A DNA stretch of 5,293 nt from positions 1 through 5,293 of the forward strand of contig CANETR010000194.1 of assembly GCA_947441325.1 (NCBI GenBank), read 5' to 3'. Positions 1-5,167 of this stretch are shown piece after piece; the stretch's first letter is position 1, and each line of letters starts with the position of its first letter. A program made the translations under genes and the position numbers. This stretch comes from Saprospiraceae bacterium (GTDB lineage Bacteria > Bacteroidota > Bacteroidia > Chitinophagales > Saprospiraceae). The notes below the pieces were generated by a model. It saw only the letters and a program-made list of their open reading frames with translations, made no database searches and was not told the DNA's origin.

Positions 1-1389
1 CCAGAAAAACTGGACGAGCTAGACAGAAAAGTCCGTCAGCTCGAAATTGAGCGTGAAGCAGTGAAAAGAGATGGAGATCAGAAACGTTTAGCAATAATGA
101 ATGAACAGATTGCCAACCTTTCAGAGGAACTCACTCAGCTGAAAGCTGCCTGGCAGGCCGAAAAAGAATTGATTAATATTATTCAGTCCTGCAAAGCCAA
201 AATTGAAGAATTCAGAATATTGGCCGACGAAGCCCGCCGTATAAGCGATTATGCCAAGGTTGCCGAACTTGAGTACGGAAAAATTAAAGAACAGGAAATT
301 ATTTTGGACAATGCTCAAAAGCAATTGGCCAAACTTGCTCCAGATAAAAGGCTTACCGACGGAGAGGTCGATGCCAATGATATAGCCGAAGTTGTAGCCC
401 GTTGGACCGGCATACCAGTAAACCGTATGCTCGAAAGCGAAAGGGAAAAACTGCTGCGTATGGAGGATGAAATCGGGAAAAGGATTATTGGGCAGCGCGA
501 TGCTGTTGAAGCTATTTCCGATGCCGTTCGCCGTAGCCGTGCCGGTTTGCAGGATGCCAAAAAACCTATCGGTTCCTTCCTCTTTATGGGAACAACTGGT
601 GTAGGTAAAACCGAGTTGGCAAAGGCACTTGCAGAATTTCTGTTCAATGACGAGGGGGCAATTACCCGTTTCGACATGTCGGAATACATGGAAAAACAGT
701 CTGTTTCGAGACTTATTGGTCCTCCTCCGGGCTATGTAGGCTATGAAGAAGGCGGACAGCTAACCAATGCGGTACGTCAAAAACCTTATTCTATCATCCT
801 TTTGGATGAGATAGAAAAAGCCCATCCCGATACTTTCAATATCCTGCTTCAGGTGCTTGATGATGGACGACTTACCGATAATAAGGGGCGCGTGGCCGAT
901 TTCAAAAACACGATCATCATCATGACCACGAATATGGGTTCTAATATCATCGCTGAAAATTTTGATGGCTTGGAAGATGTTGACAATACCAAACGTTTGT
1001 CCATTATTGAGACAACAAAATTGGAAGTCTTGGAAGAATTAAAAAAACATGTCCGTCCTGAATTTTTGAACAGGATTGATGAAACAGTCATGTTCACCAT
1101 GTTGAACAAAGCAGAAATCAAACAGATTCTGATGTTGCTCATTAAAGGTGTGACCAAAAGACTTACCGATCAGAGTTACCAACTTGAGCTTAGTCAGAAA
1201 GCAGTTGATTACCTGGCAGATTTGGGTTATGAGCCAGCATTTGGTGCCCGTCCGATGAAGCGCGTACTTCAGCGTGAACTGGTCAACGAACTCTCGAAAG
1301 CCCTATTGGCAGGAACTTTCTTGCCTGGCGACAGCATATTTGTCGATTTAGATTCGAGCGGTCAAATGTTGACTTTTATCAAAAAATAA
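1..1389 (+). CDS. clpB: ATP-dependent chaperone ClpB, C-terminal half (5' end outside window)
   Basis: This is the C-terminal 462 residues of the ClpB/Hsp104 disaggregase, a cytoplasmic hexameric AAA+ machine that works with DnaK to pull proteins out of aggregates. The frame is open from base 1 (it begins PEKLDELDRKV), so the gene starts upstream; the GTG at 61 is internal. By comparison with the usual length of about 860-870, roughly 400 N-terminal residues (N domain and first AAA+ domain) are missing. Seen here: the charged coiled-coil middle domain (fragment residues about 1-125), then the second AAA+ domain with Walker A GTTGVGKT (589-612), pore loop GYVG (730-741), Walker B IILLDE (793-810), the arginine of FLNRIDE (1072-1074) and sensor-2 GAR (1243-1251). 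All key residues are present, so the visible part looks functional. A terminator follows directly. Stress control upstream cannot be judged. Confidence 0.97.
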   Translation, partial: PEKLDELDRKVRQLEIEREAVKRDGDQKRLAIMNEQIANLSEELTQLKAAWQAEKELINIIQSCKAKIEEFRILADEARRISDYAKVAELEYGKIKEQEIILDNAQKQLAKLAPDKRLTDGEVDANDIAEVVARWTGIPVNRMLESEREKLLRMEDEIGKRIIGQRDAVEAISDAVRRSRAGLQDAKKPIGSFLFMGTTGVGKTELAKALAEFLFNDEGAITRFDMSEYMEKQSVSRLIGPPPGYVGYEEGGQLTNAVRQKPYSIILLDEIEKAHPDTFNILLQVLDDGRLTDNKGRVADFKNTIIIMTTNMGSNIIAENFDGLEDVDNTKRLSIIETTKLEVLEELKKHVRPEFLNRIDETVMFTMLNKAEIKQILMLLIKGVTKRLTDQSYQLELSQKAVDYLADLGYEPAFGARPMKRVLQRELVNELSKALLAGTFLPGDSIFVDLDSSGQMLTFIKK

Positions 1390-1410
1390 TATAGAAAATT
1401 TTATAATTTA

Positions 1411-1440
1411 AAAGGGCTGCAAATTTGCAGTCCTTTTTTT
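1411..1440 (+). terminator. Intrinsic terminator of clpB
   Basis: GGGCTGC (1414-1420) pairs with GCAGTCC (1427-1433), with one G-U pair and an AAATTT loop that can itself extend the stem. It is followed at once by seven Ts (1434-1440). AAA before the stem can pair with the first Ts. It lies 22 bp after the clpB stop codon, which fits a rho-independent terminator separating clpB from the next transcription unit. Confidence 0.88.
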
Positions 1441-1447
1441 GTTTGTT

Positions 1448-1460
1448 AATGTTTAACATT
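1448..1460. promoter_or_regulatory. Possible operator palindrome upstream of the MerR-family gene
   Basis: AATGTT-T-AACATT is a perfect 6-bp inverted repeat around one central base, in the spacer between the clpB terminator and the regulator gene, just upstream of the proposed promoter. A site like this could bind a dimeric regulator, including the product of the next gene. In an AT-rich spacer it may also be chance. Confidence 0.25.
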
Positions 1461-1471
1461 TTTTGATATAA

Positions 1472-1506
1472 TTGGTCGATAATTTAAACAATCTACCATA
1501 TCTTTA
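1472..1506 (+). promoter_or_regulatory. Candidate Bacteroidota-type promoter for the regulator operon
   Basis: TATCTTTA (1499-1506) matches the Bacteroidota -7 consensus TAnnTTTG at all but the last base. A TTG at 1472-1474 could serve as the -33 element, although the 24-bp gap is slightly longer than usual. Transcription would begin near 1511-1514, giving a leader of about 70 nt before the TTG start codon. It is the best match in the spacer after the clpB terminator, but AT-rich DNA gives such matches easily. Confidence 0.35.
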
Positions 1507-1584
1507 CCTTTTATGACTGTGACCTTTATGTCAATTATAAAAAATATTTATACACTTAAGAGATAAAACTAATTTCACAAGACT

Positions 1585-2475
1585 TTGGCTAATTACTCTA
1601 TCCGGGATTTAGATAAATTATCGGGAATAAAAGCCCATACTATCCGAATTTGGGAACAGCGCTATCATATCATAGAGCCTAAACGCACTACGACCAACAT
1701 ACGGTATTATACCGATGATGACTTGCAGTACTTGCTCAATGTAGCCTTCCTGAATAGGAATGGCCTTCGCATTTCTAAGATTTCGAAAATGTCGCGGGTT
1801 GATATCAGTAAAAAGGTCGCTTCTATTTCTCAGGATACCCTGGAAAACTCCAATCAACTTCAGGCCTTAACCATGGCCATGATAGAATTGAGTGAGGAAA
1901 AATTTGAACACACCTTAAATTCTGTAATTGAAAAGGATGGTTTCGACCTGGCGCTTTTGGGTATCATTTTGCCTTTTCTTGAAAAATTGAGTTTACTTTG
2001 GCTTACAGGTTCTATAAGCGCTGCGAATGAGCAATTTATCAATCATCTTATCAGGCAAAAAATTGCTGCTCACAGTGAAGGTTTAGCTGTTCCCGATGCT
2101 GATAAGGCTGCTTTGAGGCCAAAGGCGATTCTGTTCGAACCATTTGCTGATGATCAGGAACTAATGCTCACAGTTGTTAATTATCTGTTCAGATCAAAAG
2201 GCTGCAAAACAATGTATCTGGGTAAGGGCATCAATCTAAAAAATTTAGCTGCTGCCTACGCTGTTTTTAATCCCAACTGTTTATATGTGATGCTCTCGGA
2301 GGGCAGTTCAAAAAATAATCCGCAGGAGTTTTTAAGTAAATTAGGCGAAGTGTACCCTGAACTACAGATAATCGTCAGCTCAAGAGCAGTTCTAAAAACA
2401 CATTTATTACCAGAAAATGTGGTAGTTTTGGATAATTTTAGTGAATTCTTGGAATTCTTGGAAGAAATAGACTAG
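1585..2475 (+). CDS. MerR-family transcriptional regulator with degenerate B12-binding-like C-terminal domain
   Basis: A 296-residue cytoplasmic DNA-binding regulator. Residues 1-70 form a MerR winged helix (SIRDLDKLSGIKAHTIRIWEQ, wing around NIRYYTDDDL). Residues about 90-165 resemble the helical cap, and about 178-290 the Rossmann-like cobalamin-binding domain, of CarH/CarA/LitR-type photoregulators. The start must be TTG at 1585: an in-frame TAA lies at 1570-1572, no ATG or GTG comes between, and MANYSIRDL begins where relatives begin. There is no Shine-Dalgarno site. The cobalamin signatures are substituted: DxHxxG reads D189-D-Q191-E-L-M194, the W-x9-EH motif reads W139...E149-Q150, and the usual GG near the end reads SS in IIVSSRA. 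I infer it no longer binds B12, or binds another ligand. Relatives often regulate carotenoid or light-stress genes, none of which is here. It is first of a four-gene run, 19 bp before the recombinase gene. Confidence 0.88.
   Translation: MANYSIRDLDKLSGIKAHTIRIWEQRYHIIEPKRTTTNIRYYTDDDLQYLLNVAFLNRNGLRISKISKMSRVDISKKVASISQDTLENSNQLQALTMAMIELSEEKFEHTLNSVIEKDGFDLALLGIILPFLEKLSLLWLTGSISAANEQFINHLIRQKIAAHSEGLAVPDADKAALRPKAILFEPFADDQELMLTVVNYLFRSKGCKTMYLGKGINLKNLAAAYAVFNPNCLYVMLSEGSSKNNPQEFLSKLGEVYPELQIIVSSRAVLKTHLLPENVVVLDNFSEFLEFLEEID
2443..2460 (+). repeat. Tandem 9-bp duplication at the 3' end of the regulator gene
   Basis: GAATTCTTG occurs twice back to back (2443-2451 and 2452-2460). It is in frame and encodes EFLEFL near the C-terminus, followed by a further GAAGAA. 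It looks like a small slippage duplication that keeps the frame and adds three residues to the last helix. Confidence 0.8.
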
Positions 2476-2494
2476 TCTTGAATCCAAATTAAAC

Positions 2495-3388
2495 ATGATT
2501 GAACTCTTTATCAAGCACTTACAGTACGAAAAGCGATATTCGCCCCATACCTGTCTCTCCTACCGTACTGACTTGGATCAATTTGCTGATTACTTAGAGT
2601 TTCAATATGAATTGAAGGACTTACAAGAGGTAAAATCGATGCATATTCGTTCTTGGCTTGTTTCTCTTCTTCAGGAGAAAAAAAGTGCAAGCAGTATTCA
2701 TCGCAAAGCATCTTCCTTAAAATCCTTTTATAAATTTATGCGACAGCAGGGGCATATGAGCCTCAATCCAATGACATCCATTACCCTACCAAAAAAAGGT
2801 GAAAGGTTACCGGTTTTTGTTGATGAACAGCGTATGGATCAACTCTTTGAGCGGATCTGTTTTCCTGAGGGTTACGAGGGTTTGAGAGATTATCTTATGA
2901 TAGACCTCCTTTACACCACTGGTATGCGCCGCAGTGAGCTGATGAACCTCAGCTGGAGTGATATAGACCGTTCAAATCACAATGTCCGGATTTTTGGTAA
3001 GGGCAATAAAATGAGAATCGTTCCCTTATTACCCCATATCGAAAAAACTTTGGATGAGTATAAGGAAATGGTCATCGACCTTTTCCCGGAGCTAACCCTG
3101 AAAGAGGTCATTCTTACCGATCGGGGTGAACCGCTCTACCCCAAATTTGTTTACAATAAAGTAAAACAATACTTATCGACTGTAACCACTGCCAAAAAAC
3201 GCAGTCCGCACGTTTTGCGCCACAGCTTTGCCACACACCTTTCTAATAATGGAGCTGAGCTAAATGCCATCAAAGATTTATTGGGTCACAGTAGTCTTGC
3301 TTCGACTCAGGTTTATACGCATACTTCTATCGAAAACCTGAAAAAAGTCTACGAAATGGCACATCCTAAAGGCAAAAAGAAAGACTGA
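2495..3388 (+). CDS. Tyrosine recombinase, XerC/XerD type
   Basis: A 297-residue site-specific recombinase that cuts and rejoins DNA through a covalent 3'-phosphotyrosine. Residues about 1-85 form the N-terminal SAM-like core-binding domain (FIKHLQYEKRYSPHTCLSYRTD); about 105-297 form the catalytic domain. The full active site is visible: R145 (TGMRRSEL), K169 (GKGNK), H239 and R242 (SPHVLRHSF), H265 (LLGHSS) and nucleophile Y274 (TQVYTH). Length and motifs match the Xer proteins that resolve chromosome dimers at dif, and differ from longer integrases of mobile elements. XerC and XerD cannot be separated by eye, so no symbol is given. The ATG at 2495 is the natural start: an in-frame stop lies at 2468-2470. 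The C-terminal tail is basic (PKGKKKD). It follows the regulator gene by 19 bp. No att or dif site, terminal repeat or cargo marks it as part of an integrated element. Confidence 0.92.
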   Translation: MIELFIKHLQYEKRYSPHTCLSYRTDLDQFADYLEFQYELKDLQEVKSMHIRSWLVSLLQEKKSASSIHRKASSLKSFYKFMRQQGHMSLNPMTSITLPKKGERLPVFVDEQRMDQLFERICFPEGYEGLRDYLMIDLLYTTGMRRSELMNLSWSDIDRSNHNVRIFGKGNKMRIVPLLPHIEKTLDEYKEMVIDLFPELTLKEVILTDRGEPLYPKFVYNKVKQYLSTVTTAKKRSPHVLRHSFATHLSNNGAELNAIKDLLGHSSLASTQVYTHTSIENLKKVYEMAHPKGKKKD

Positions 3389-3422
3389 CAATTTTTAAAC
3401 CAATATCAGAATCAACTTACAA

Positions 3423-3746
3423 ATGAAAATCATTGCTATTTTTACCTCAATATTTCTAAGTGTACTTATTATTGCCTGCGGGTCAAAAAAAGCTGATAAT
3501 TCCGAGAAAAAAGCATCGGGTTATGCCGTTTTTAAGAAACATTGCGTGAGTTGTCATGGGGTTGATGGAAGAATGGGACTGAACGGCGCCAAATCCATTC
3601 CGGAATCTCAACTGAATCTAGAGGATCGTATCAAACATATTACGAATGGGAAAGGTGCTATGCAGCCCTACAAAGGTGTACTCACAGTAGAAGAAATCAA
3701 AGCTGTTGCCGCCTACAGTTTTGAAGTGGGAAAAGAAAAAAAGTAA
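3423..3746 (+). CDS. Small c-type cytochrome lipoprotein (class I, single haem)
   Basis: A 107-residue exported electron-transfer protein. Residues 1-18 form a lipoprotein signal peptide (MK, hydrophobic IIAIFTSIFLSVLIIA) with a lipobox ending at C19 (LIIAC), so the mature protein should be lipid-anchored. A short lysine-rich linker follows, then a cytochrome c fold of about 70 residues. The haem-attachment motif CVSCH is at residues 41-45 and the likely distal axial ligand is M80 in GAMQPYKGVLT. The VEEIKAVAAYSFEV segment is the typical C-terminal helix of these domains. There is one CxxCH only. Its redox partner is unknown; similar small cytochromes pass electrons between periplasmic dehydrogenases and terminal oxidases. 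No acidic surface-export signal is obvious after C19. It lies 34 bp after the recombinase gene, with no terminator between, and 1 bp before the RNase H gene. Confidence 0.9.
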   Translation: MKIIAIFTSIFLSVLIIACGSKKADNSEKKASGYAVFKKHCVSCHGVDGRMGLNGAKSIPESQLNLEDRIKHITNGKGAMQPYKGVLTVEEIKAVAAYSFEVGKEKK

Positions 3747-3747
3747 G

Positions 3748-4389
3748 ATGTCCAAATCAATAAAGTTTTATGTAGTTTGGCAGGGCAAAAAACCCGGCAT
3801 TTACACAAGTTGGCAGGAATGTCAGGAGCAGATTCATGGGGTAAAAACTGCCCTCTACAAATCTTTCGAATCAAAAACAGAGGCTGAAAAAGCTTATGCC
3901 GGAAAACCTGAGGATTTTATTCAAAAGAAAACAGTAAACAAATCTAGCCCTGTCAATAAAACCCTTAAAAGTAAAAATGCTATTTTATGGGATAGTATCT
4001 CTGTAGATGCCGCCTGTAGTGGAAACCCTGGTCTGATGGAATATCAGGGAGTTGATACAAAAACCAAAGAAAAAATCTTTCATCAGGGTCCTTTTCTAAT
4101 GGGCACTAATAACATAGGCGAGTTTCTGGCTATTGTTCATGCCCTTGCGCTTTTCAAACAAAAAGGCTTAAATAACAGGCCAATTTATAGCGATTCAGTC
4201 ACAGCAATGGGCTGGGTAAAAAAGAAAAAAGCCAATACCAAATTGGAACAGAATGCCAAAACGGCAAAACTTTATGAGTTGATTCAAAGAGCCGAAAACT
4301 GGCTGCAGCATAACAGTTATTCTAACCCCATCATCAAATGGGAGACGGAAGATTGGGGTGAAATTCCTGCGGACTTCGGAAGGAAATAA
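3748..4389 (+). CDS. RNase H family protein with N-terminal viroplasmin-like hybrid-binding domain
   Basis: A 213-residue cytoplasmic ribonuclease that should cleave the RNA strand of RNA-DNA hybrids, as in R-loops or primers. Residues about 5-50 form the RNase H N-terminal hybrid-binding domain (FYVVWQGKKPGIYTSWQEC, with FESKTEAEKAYAG), also found in caulimovirus viroplasmin and eukaryotic RNase H1. A lysine-rich linker (about 51-80) leads to the type 1 RNase H domain. All four metal-binding acidic residues can be placed: D87 (SVDAACSGNPG), E125 (NNIGEFLAI), D149 (YSDSVTAMGWV) and D209 (IPADFGRK). The ATG at 3748 is preferred over the in-frame TTG at 3706, which lies inside the cytochrome gene; only one base separates the cytochrome stop from this ATG, and a purine-rich stretch precedes it. 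This is a strong case for translational coupling. The repeat cluster begins within 20 bp of its stop codon. Confidence 0.93.
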   Translation: MSKSIKFYVVWQGKKPGIYTSWQECQEQIHGVKTALYKSFESKTEAEKAYAGKPEDFIQKKTVNKSSPVNKTLKSKNAILWDSISVDAACSGNPGLMEYQGVDTKTKEKIFHQGPFLMGTNNIGEFLAIVHALALFKQKGLNNRPIYSDSVTAMGWVKKKKANTKLEQNAKTAKLYELIQRAENWLQHNSYSNPIIKWETEDWGEIPADFGRK

Positions 4390-4405
4390 GGTAAAATAGC
4401 AACTT

Positions 4406-4430
4406 GAAAATCTGTGACAGCTGCGGTGAG
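4406..4430 (+). repeat. Tail remnant of a repeat unit directly after the RNase H gene
   Basis: GAAAATCTGTGACAGCTGCGG followed by TGAG starts 17 bp after the stop codon. It resembles, in shortened form, the tails at 4986-5040 and 5164-5218 (AAAATCTG..., CTGTGACA, then GGTGA before AAAATTTAAC). It looks like the surviving end of a further unit whose body is lost. Confidence 0.5.
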
Positions 4431-4515
4431 GATAAAATTTAACTAGGGATAGGACTTTGTCCTACACATATCATATAGATTTTTACAAAATATCCCGCGC
4501 AGGCTCAGTGCGAGG

Positions 4516-4553
4516 AAAACCCCGCGCTCCATTGCTGATTTTTTTCATAAAGG
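4516..4553 (+). repeat. 38-bp block, copy 1
   Basis: It begins AAAACCCCGCGCTCC and runs to CATAAAGG. It matches 5113-5150 at 37 of 38 positions (the only change is C at 4530 against T at 5127). This is the best conserved stretch of the array and leads straight into the hairpin stem in both copies. Confidence 0.93.
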
Positions 4554-4584
4554 CCCCGAAAGCTTTCGAGGGCCTTTTGAAAAA
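4541..4584 (+). other. Long hairpin 1, possible end point for the upstream operon transcript
   Basis: AAAGGCCC (4549-4556) pairs with GGGCCTTT (4570-4577). CGAAAGCTTTCG between them is itself a palindrome, and TTTTTCA (4541-4547) pairs with TGAAAAA (4578-4584). Only T4548 and A4569 bulge out. Little poly-U follows the stem because the T-run is on the 5' side and pairs with the A-run, so it is a poor classical terminator in either direction, although it could still stop or protect the RNA of the RNase H gene. Confidence 0.7.
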
Positions 4585-4635
4585 GAAAAAAAGCGCCGCA
4601 GGCACCGCTTCTAAATGTCTGAAGCACCAGCGTAT

Positions 4636-4721
4636 GGAAGCAGCATCGGCTGGCATTGGTATTGTTTAGGTTTAGAAGAAATGGTAAGGAGCAGTAGACA
4701 TAGATAACAGATGCTGCTTCC
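4636..4721. repeat. 12-bp perfect inverted repeat with 62-bp spacer
   Basis: GGAAGCAGCATC (4636-4647) and GATGCTGCTTCC (4710-4721) are perfect complements. They enclose 62 bp that match none of the surrounding repeats. The ends could be a long-range RNA stem or the termini of a tiny inserted element of 86 bp. I see no target-site duplication outside the arms (CGTAT on the left, GGTTT on the right). Confidence 0.75.
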
Positions 4722-4784
4722 GGTTTTGGGTTCCTTATTAAGCCACAAAGTAATTAACTAAGGCTTTTGACCCAAAAACGCCTT
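4721..4784. repeat. Overlapping inverted repeats
   Basis: CGGTTTTGGGT (4721-4731) is complementary to ACCCAAAAACG (4770-4780) at 10 of 11 positions. AAGGC (4760-4764) can pair with GCCTT (4780-4784), with TTTT/AAAA extending the stem. The two pairings compete for the bases around 4765-4780, and the first also touches the right arm of the 12-bp inverted repeat. Confidence 0.5.
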
Positions 4785-4797
4785 GCTGAGGACTAGA

Positions 4798-4832
4798 TTT
4801 TTTGTCTCGTCAGTTTCTGACGAGATGAAAAA
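4798..4832. other. Long hairpin 2
   Basis: TCTCGTCAG (4805-4813) pairs perfectly with CTGACGAGA (4817-4825) around a TTT loop. Two wobble pairs and five T-A pairs extend the stem to 15 bp. As in the other two large hairpins, the T-run is 5' and the A-run 3', so neither strand gives the stem-then-U-tract order of a standard terminator. Confidence 0.8.
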
Positions 4833-4842
4833 AGTAAGAGAG

Positions 4843-5036
4843 AATTTAACCACGGATAAGGCTTTGCCCTCGGCAGATTATACGGATTTACACAGATAAG
4901 GGTTTGCAGATTGCTTACACCAAAACGGATTAGAGCTGATTACTGTGCCTGCGGAAAATCAGCGTATTCTGAAGGAATCAGAAAAAAAATCTGCGAAGAT
5001 CTGTGACATCCGCGCTGTTTGGAGAACATCAGTGGT
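4843..5036 (+). repeat. Composite repeat unit 1, with inverted ends
   Basis: The head (4843-4888) matches the head of unit 2 at 42 of 46 positions. The tail (4986-5021) matches 5164-5199 at 33 of 36. The core is bounded by ACCACGGAT (4849-4857) and ATCAGTGGT (5028-5036), inverted at 8 of 9 positions, as expected for the ends of a small mobile element. Short direct echoes ACGGATT and ACACAGAT lie inside the head. The middle holds two further hairpins instead of the 38-bp block. No coding capacity is visible. Confidence 0.75.
4935..4983 (+). other. Two small hairpins inside repeat unit 1
   Basis: GCTGATT (4935-4941) pairs with AATCAGC (4957-4963) across 15 nt. TTCTGA (4967-4972) pairs with TCAGAA (4978-4983) around AGGAA. 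GCTGATT also occurs in both 38-bp blocks (4534-4540 and 5131-5137), so this segment may be a scrambled relative of that block. Confidence 0.45.
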
Positions 5037-5060
5037 GAAAAATAAAATTTAACCACTGAT
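5028..5060. repeat. 9-bp inverted repeat at the junction of units 1 and 2
   Basis: ATCAGTGGT (5028-5036) and ACCACTGAT (5052-5060) are perfect complements with 15 bp of A/T-rich DNA between them. The left arm is the end of unit 1 and the right arm the start of unit 2, so the palindrome marks the boundary between two neighbouring copies. Confidence 0.8.
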
Positions 5061-5112
5061 AAGACTTTGCCCTCGGCGGATTATACTGATTGATGCGGAG
5101 AAGGACGAGGTT

Positions 5113-5150
5113 AAAACCCCGCGCTCTATTGCTGATTTTTTTCATAAAGG
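5113..5150 (+). repeat. 38-bp block, copy 2
   Basis: It is identical to 4516-4553 except for one C-to-T change at 5127. It lies at a comparable place after the unit head (about 22 bp beyond the head, against about 35 bp in unit 0). Confidence 0.93.
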
Positions 5151-5167
5151 CTAAAGCCTTTTGAAAA
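5139..5167 (+). other. Hairpin 3, short-tip form of hairpin 1
   Basis: AAAGGC (5146-5151) pairs with GCCTTT (5156-5161) around a TAAA loop. TTTTCA (5139-5144) pairs with TGAAAA (5162-5167), with T5145 bulged exactly as T4548 is in hairpin 1. Only the tip differs between the two copies. Confidence 0.72.

Larger units (their letters stand above)
4436..4584 (+). repeat. Composite repeat unit 0 (most diverged)
   Basis: The head (4436-4481) aligns without gaps to the head of unit 2 at 33 of 46 positions (AATTTAAC, GACTTTG, CCT and GATT are shared). Within it TAGGAC-TTT-GTCCTA (4450-4464) forms a small perfect hairpin. The 38-bp block and large hairpin follow at 4516-4584, as in unit 2. No tail of the CTGCGAAGAT type follows the hairpin, so the unit is truncated or its end has decayed. 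Confidence 0.65.

Noticed and set aside
61..1389. A complete short gene starting at GTG 61
   Set aside because: The same frame is open upstream to base 1 and encodes the conserved start of the ClpB middle domain, so the gene is truncated by the window edge.
2495..3388. The recombinase as integrase of a genomic island or integron
   Set aside because: The protein has the length and motifs of housekeeping Xer proteins. There is no adjacent tRNA, attachment-site duplication, gene cassette or phage gene, and the neighbours look chromosomal.
3706..3747. Longer RNase H start at the TTG in the cytochrome gene
   Set aside because: It would add 14 residues translated out of frame from the cytochrome coding sequence. 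The ATG at 3748 gives the expected N-terminus of the hybrid-binding domain and the typical tight coupling.
4513..4530. Resemblance to the RNase P RNA P4 consensus (GAGGAAA...CTCC)
   Set aside because: The sequence GAGGAAAACCCCGCGCTCC is only loosely similar, the matching ACAGAA...GGCTTA partner is absent downstream, and the block is repeated at 5113 without the GAGGAAA part.
4457..4669. 70-codon + strand open frame after the RNase H gene
   Set aside because: It starts at TTG inside a repeat head, crosses the 38-bp block and long hairpin 1, and encodes a low-complexity basic peptide with no recognisable motif. The equivalent region of unit 2 has no matching open frame.
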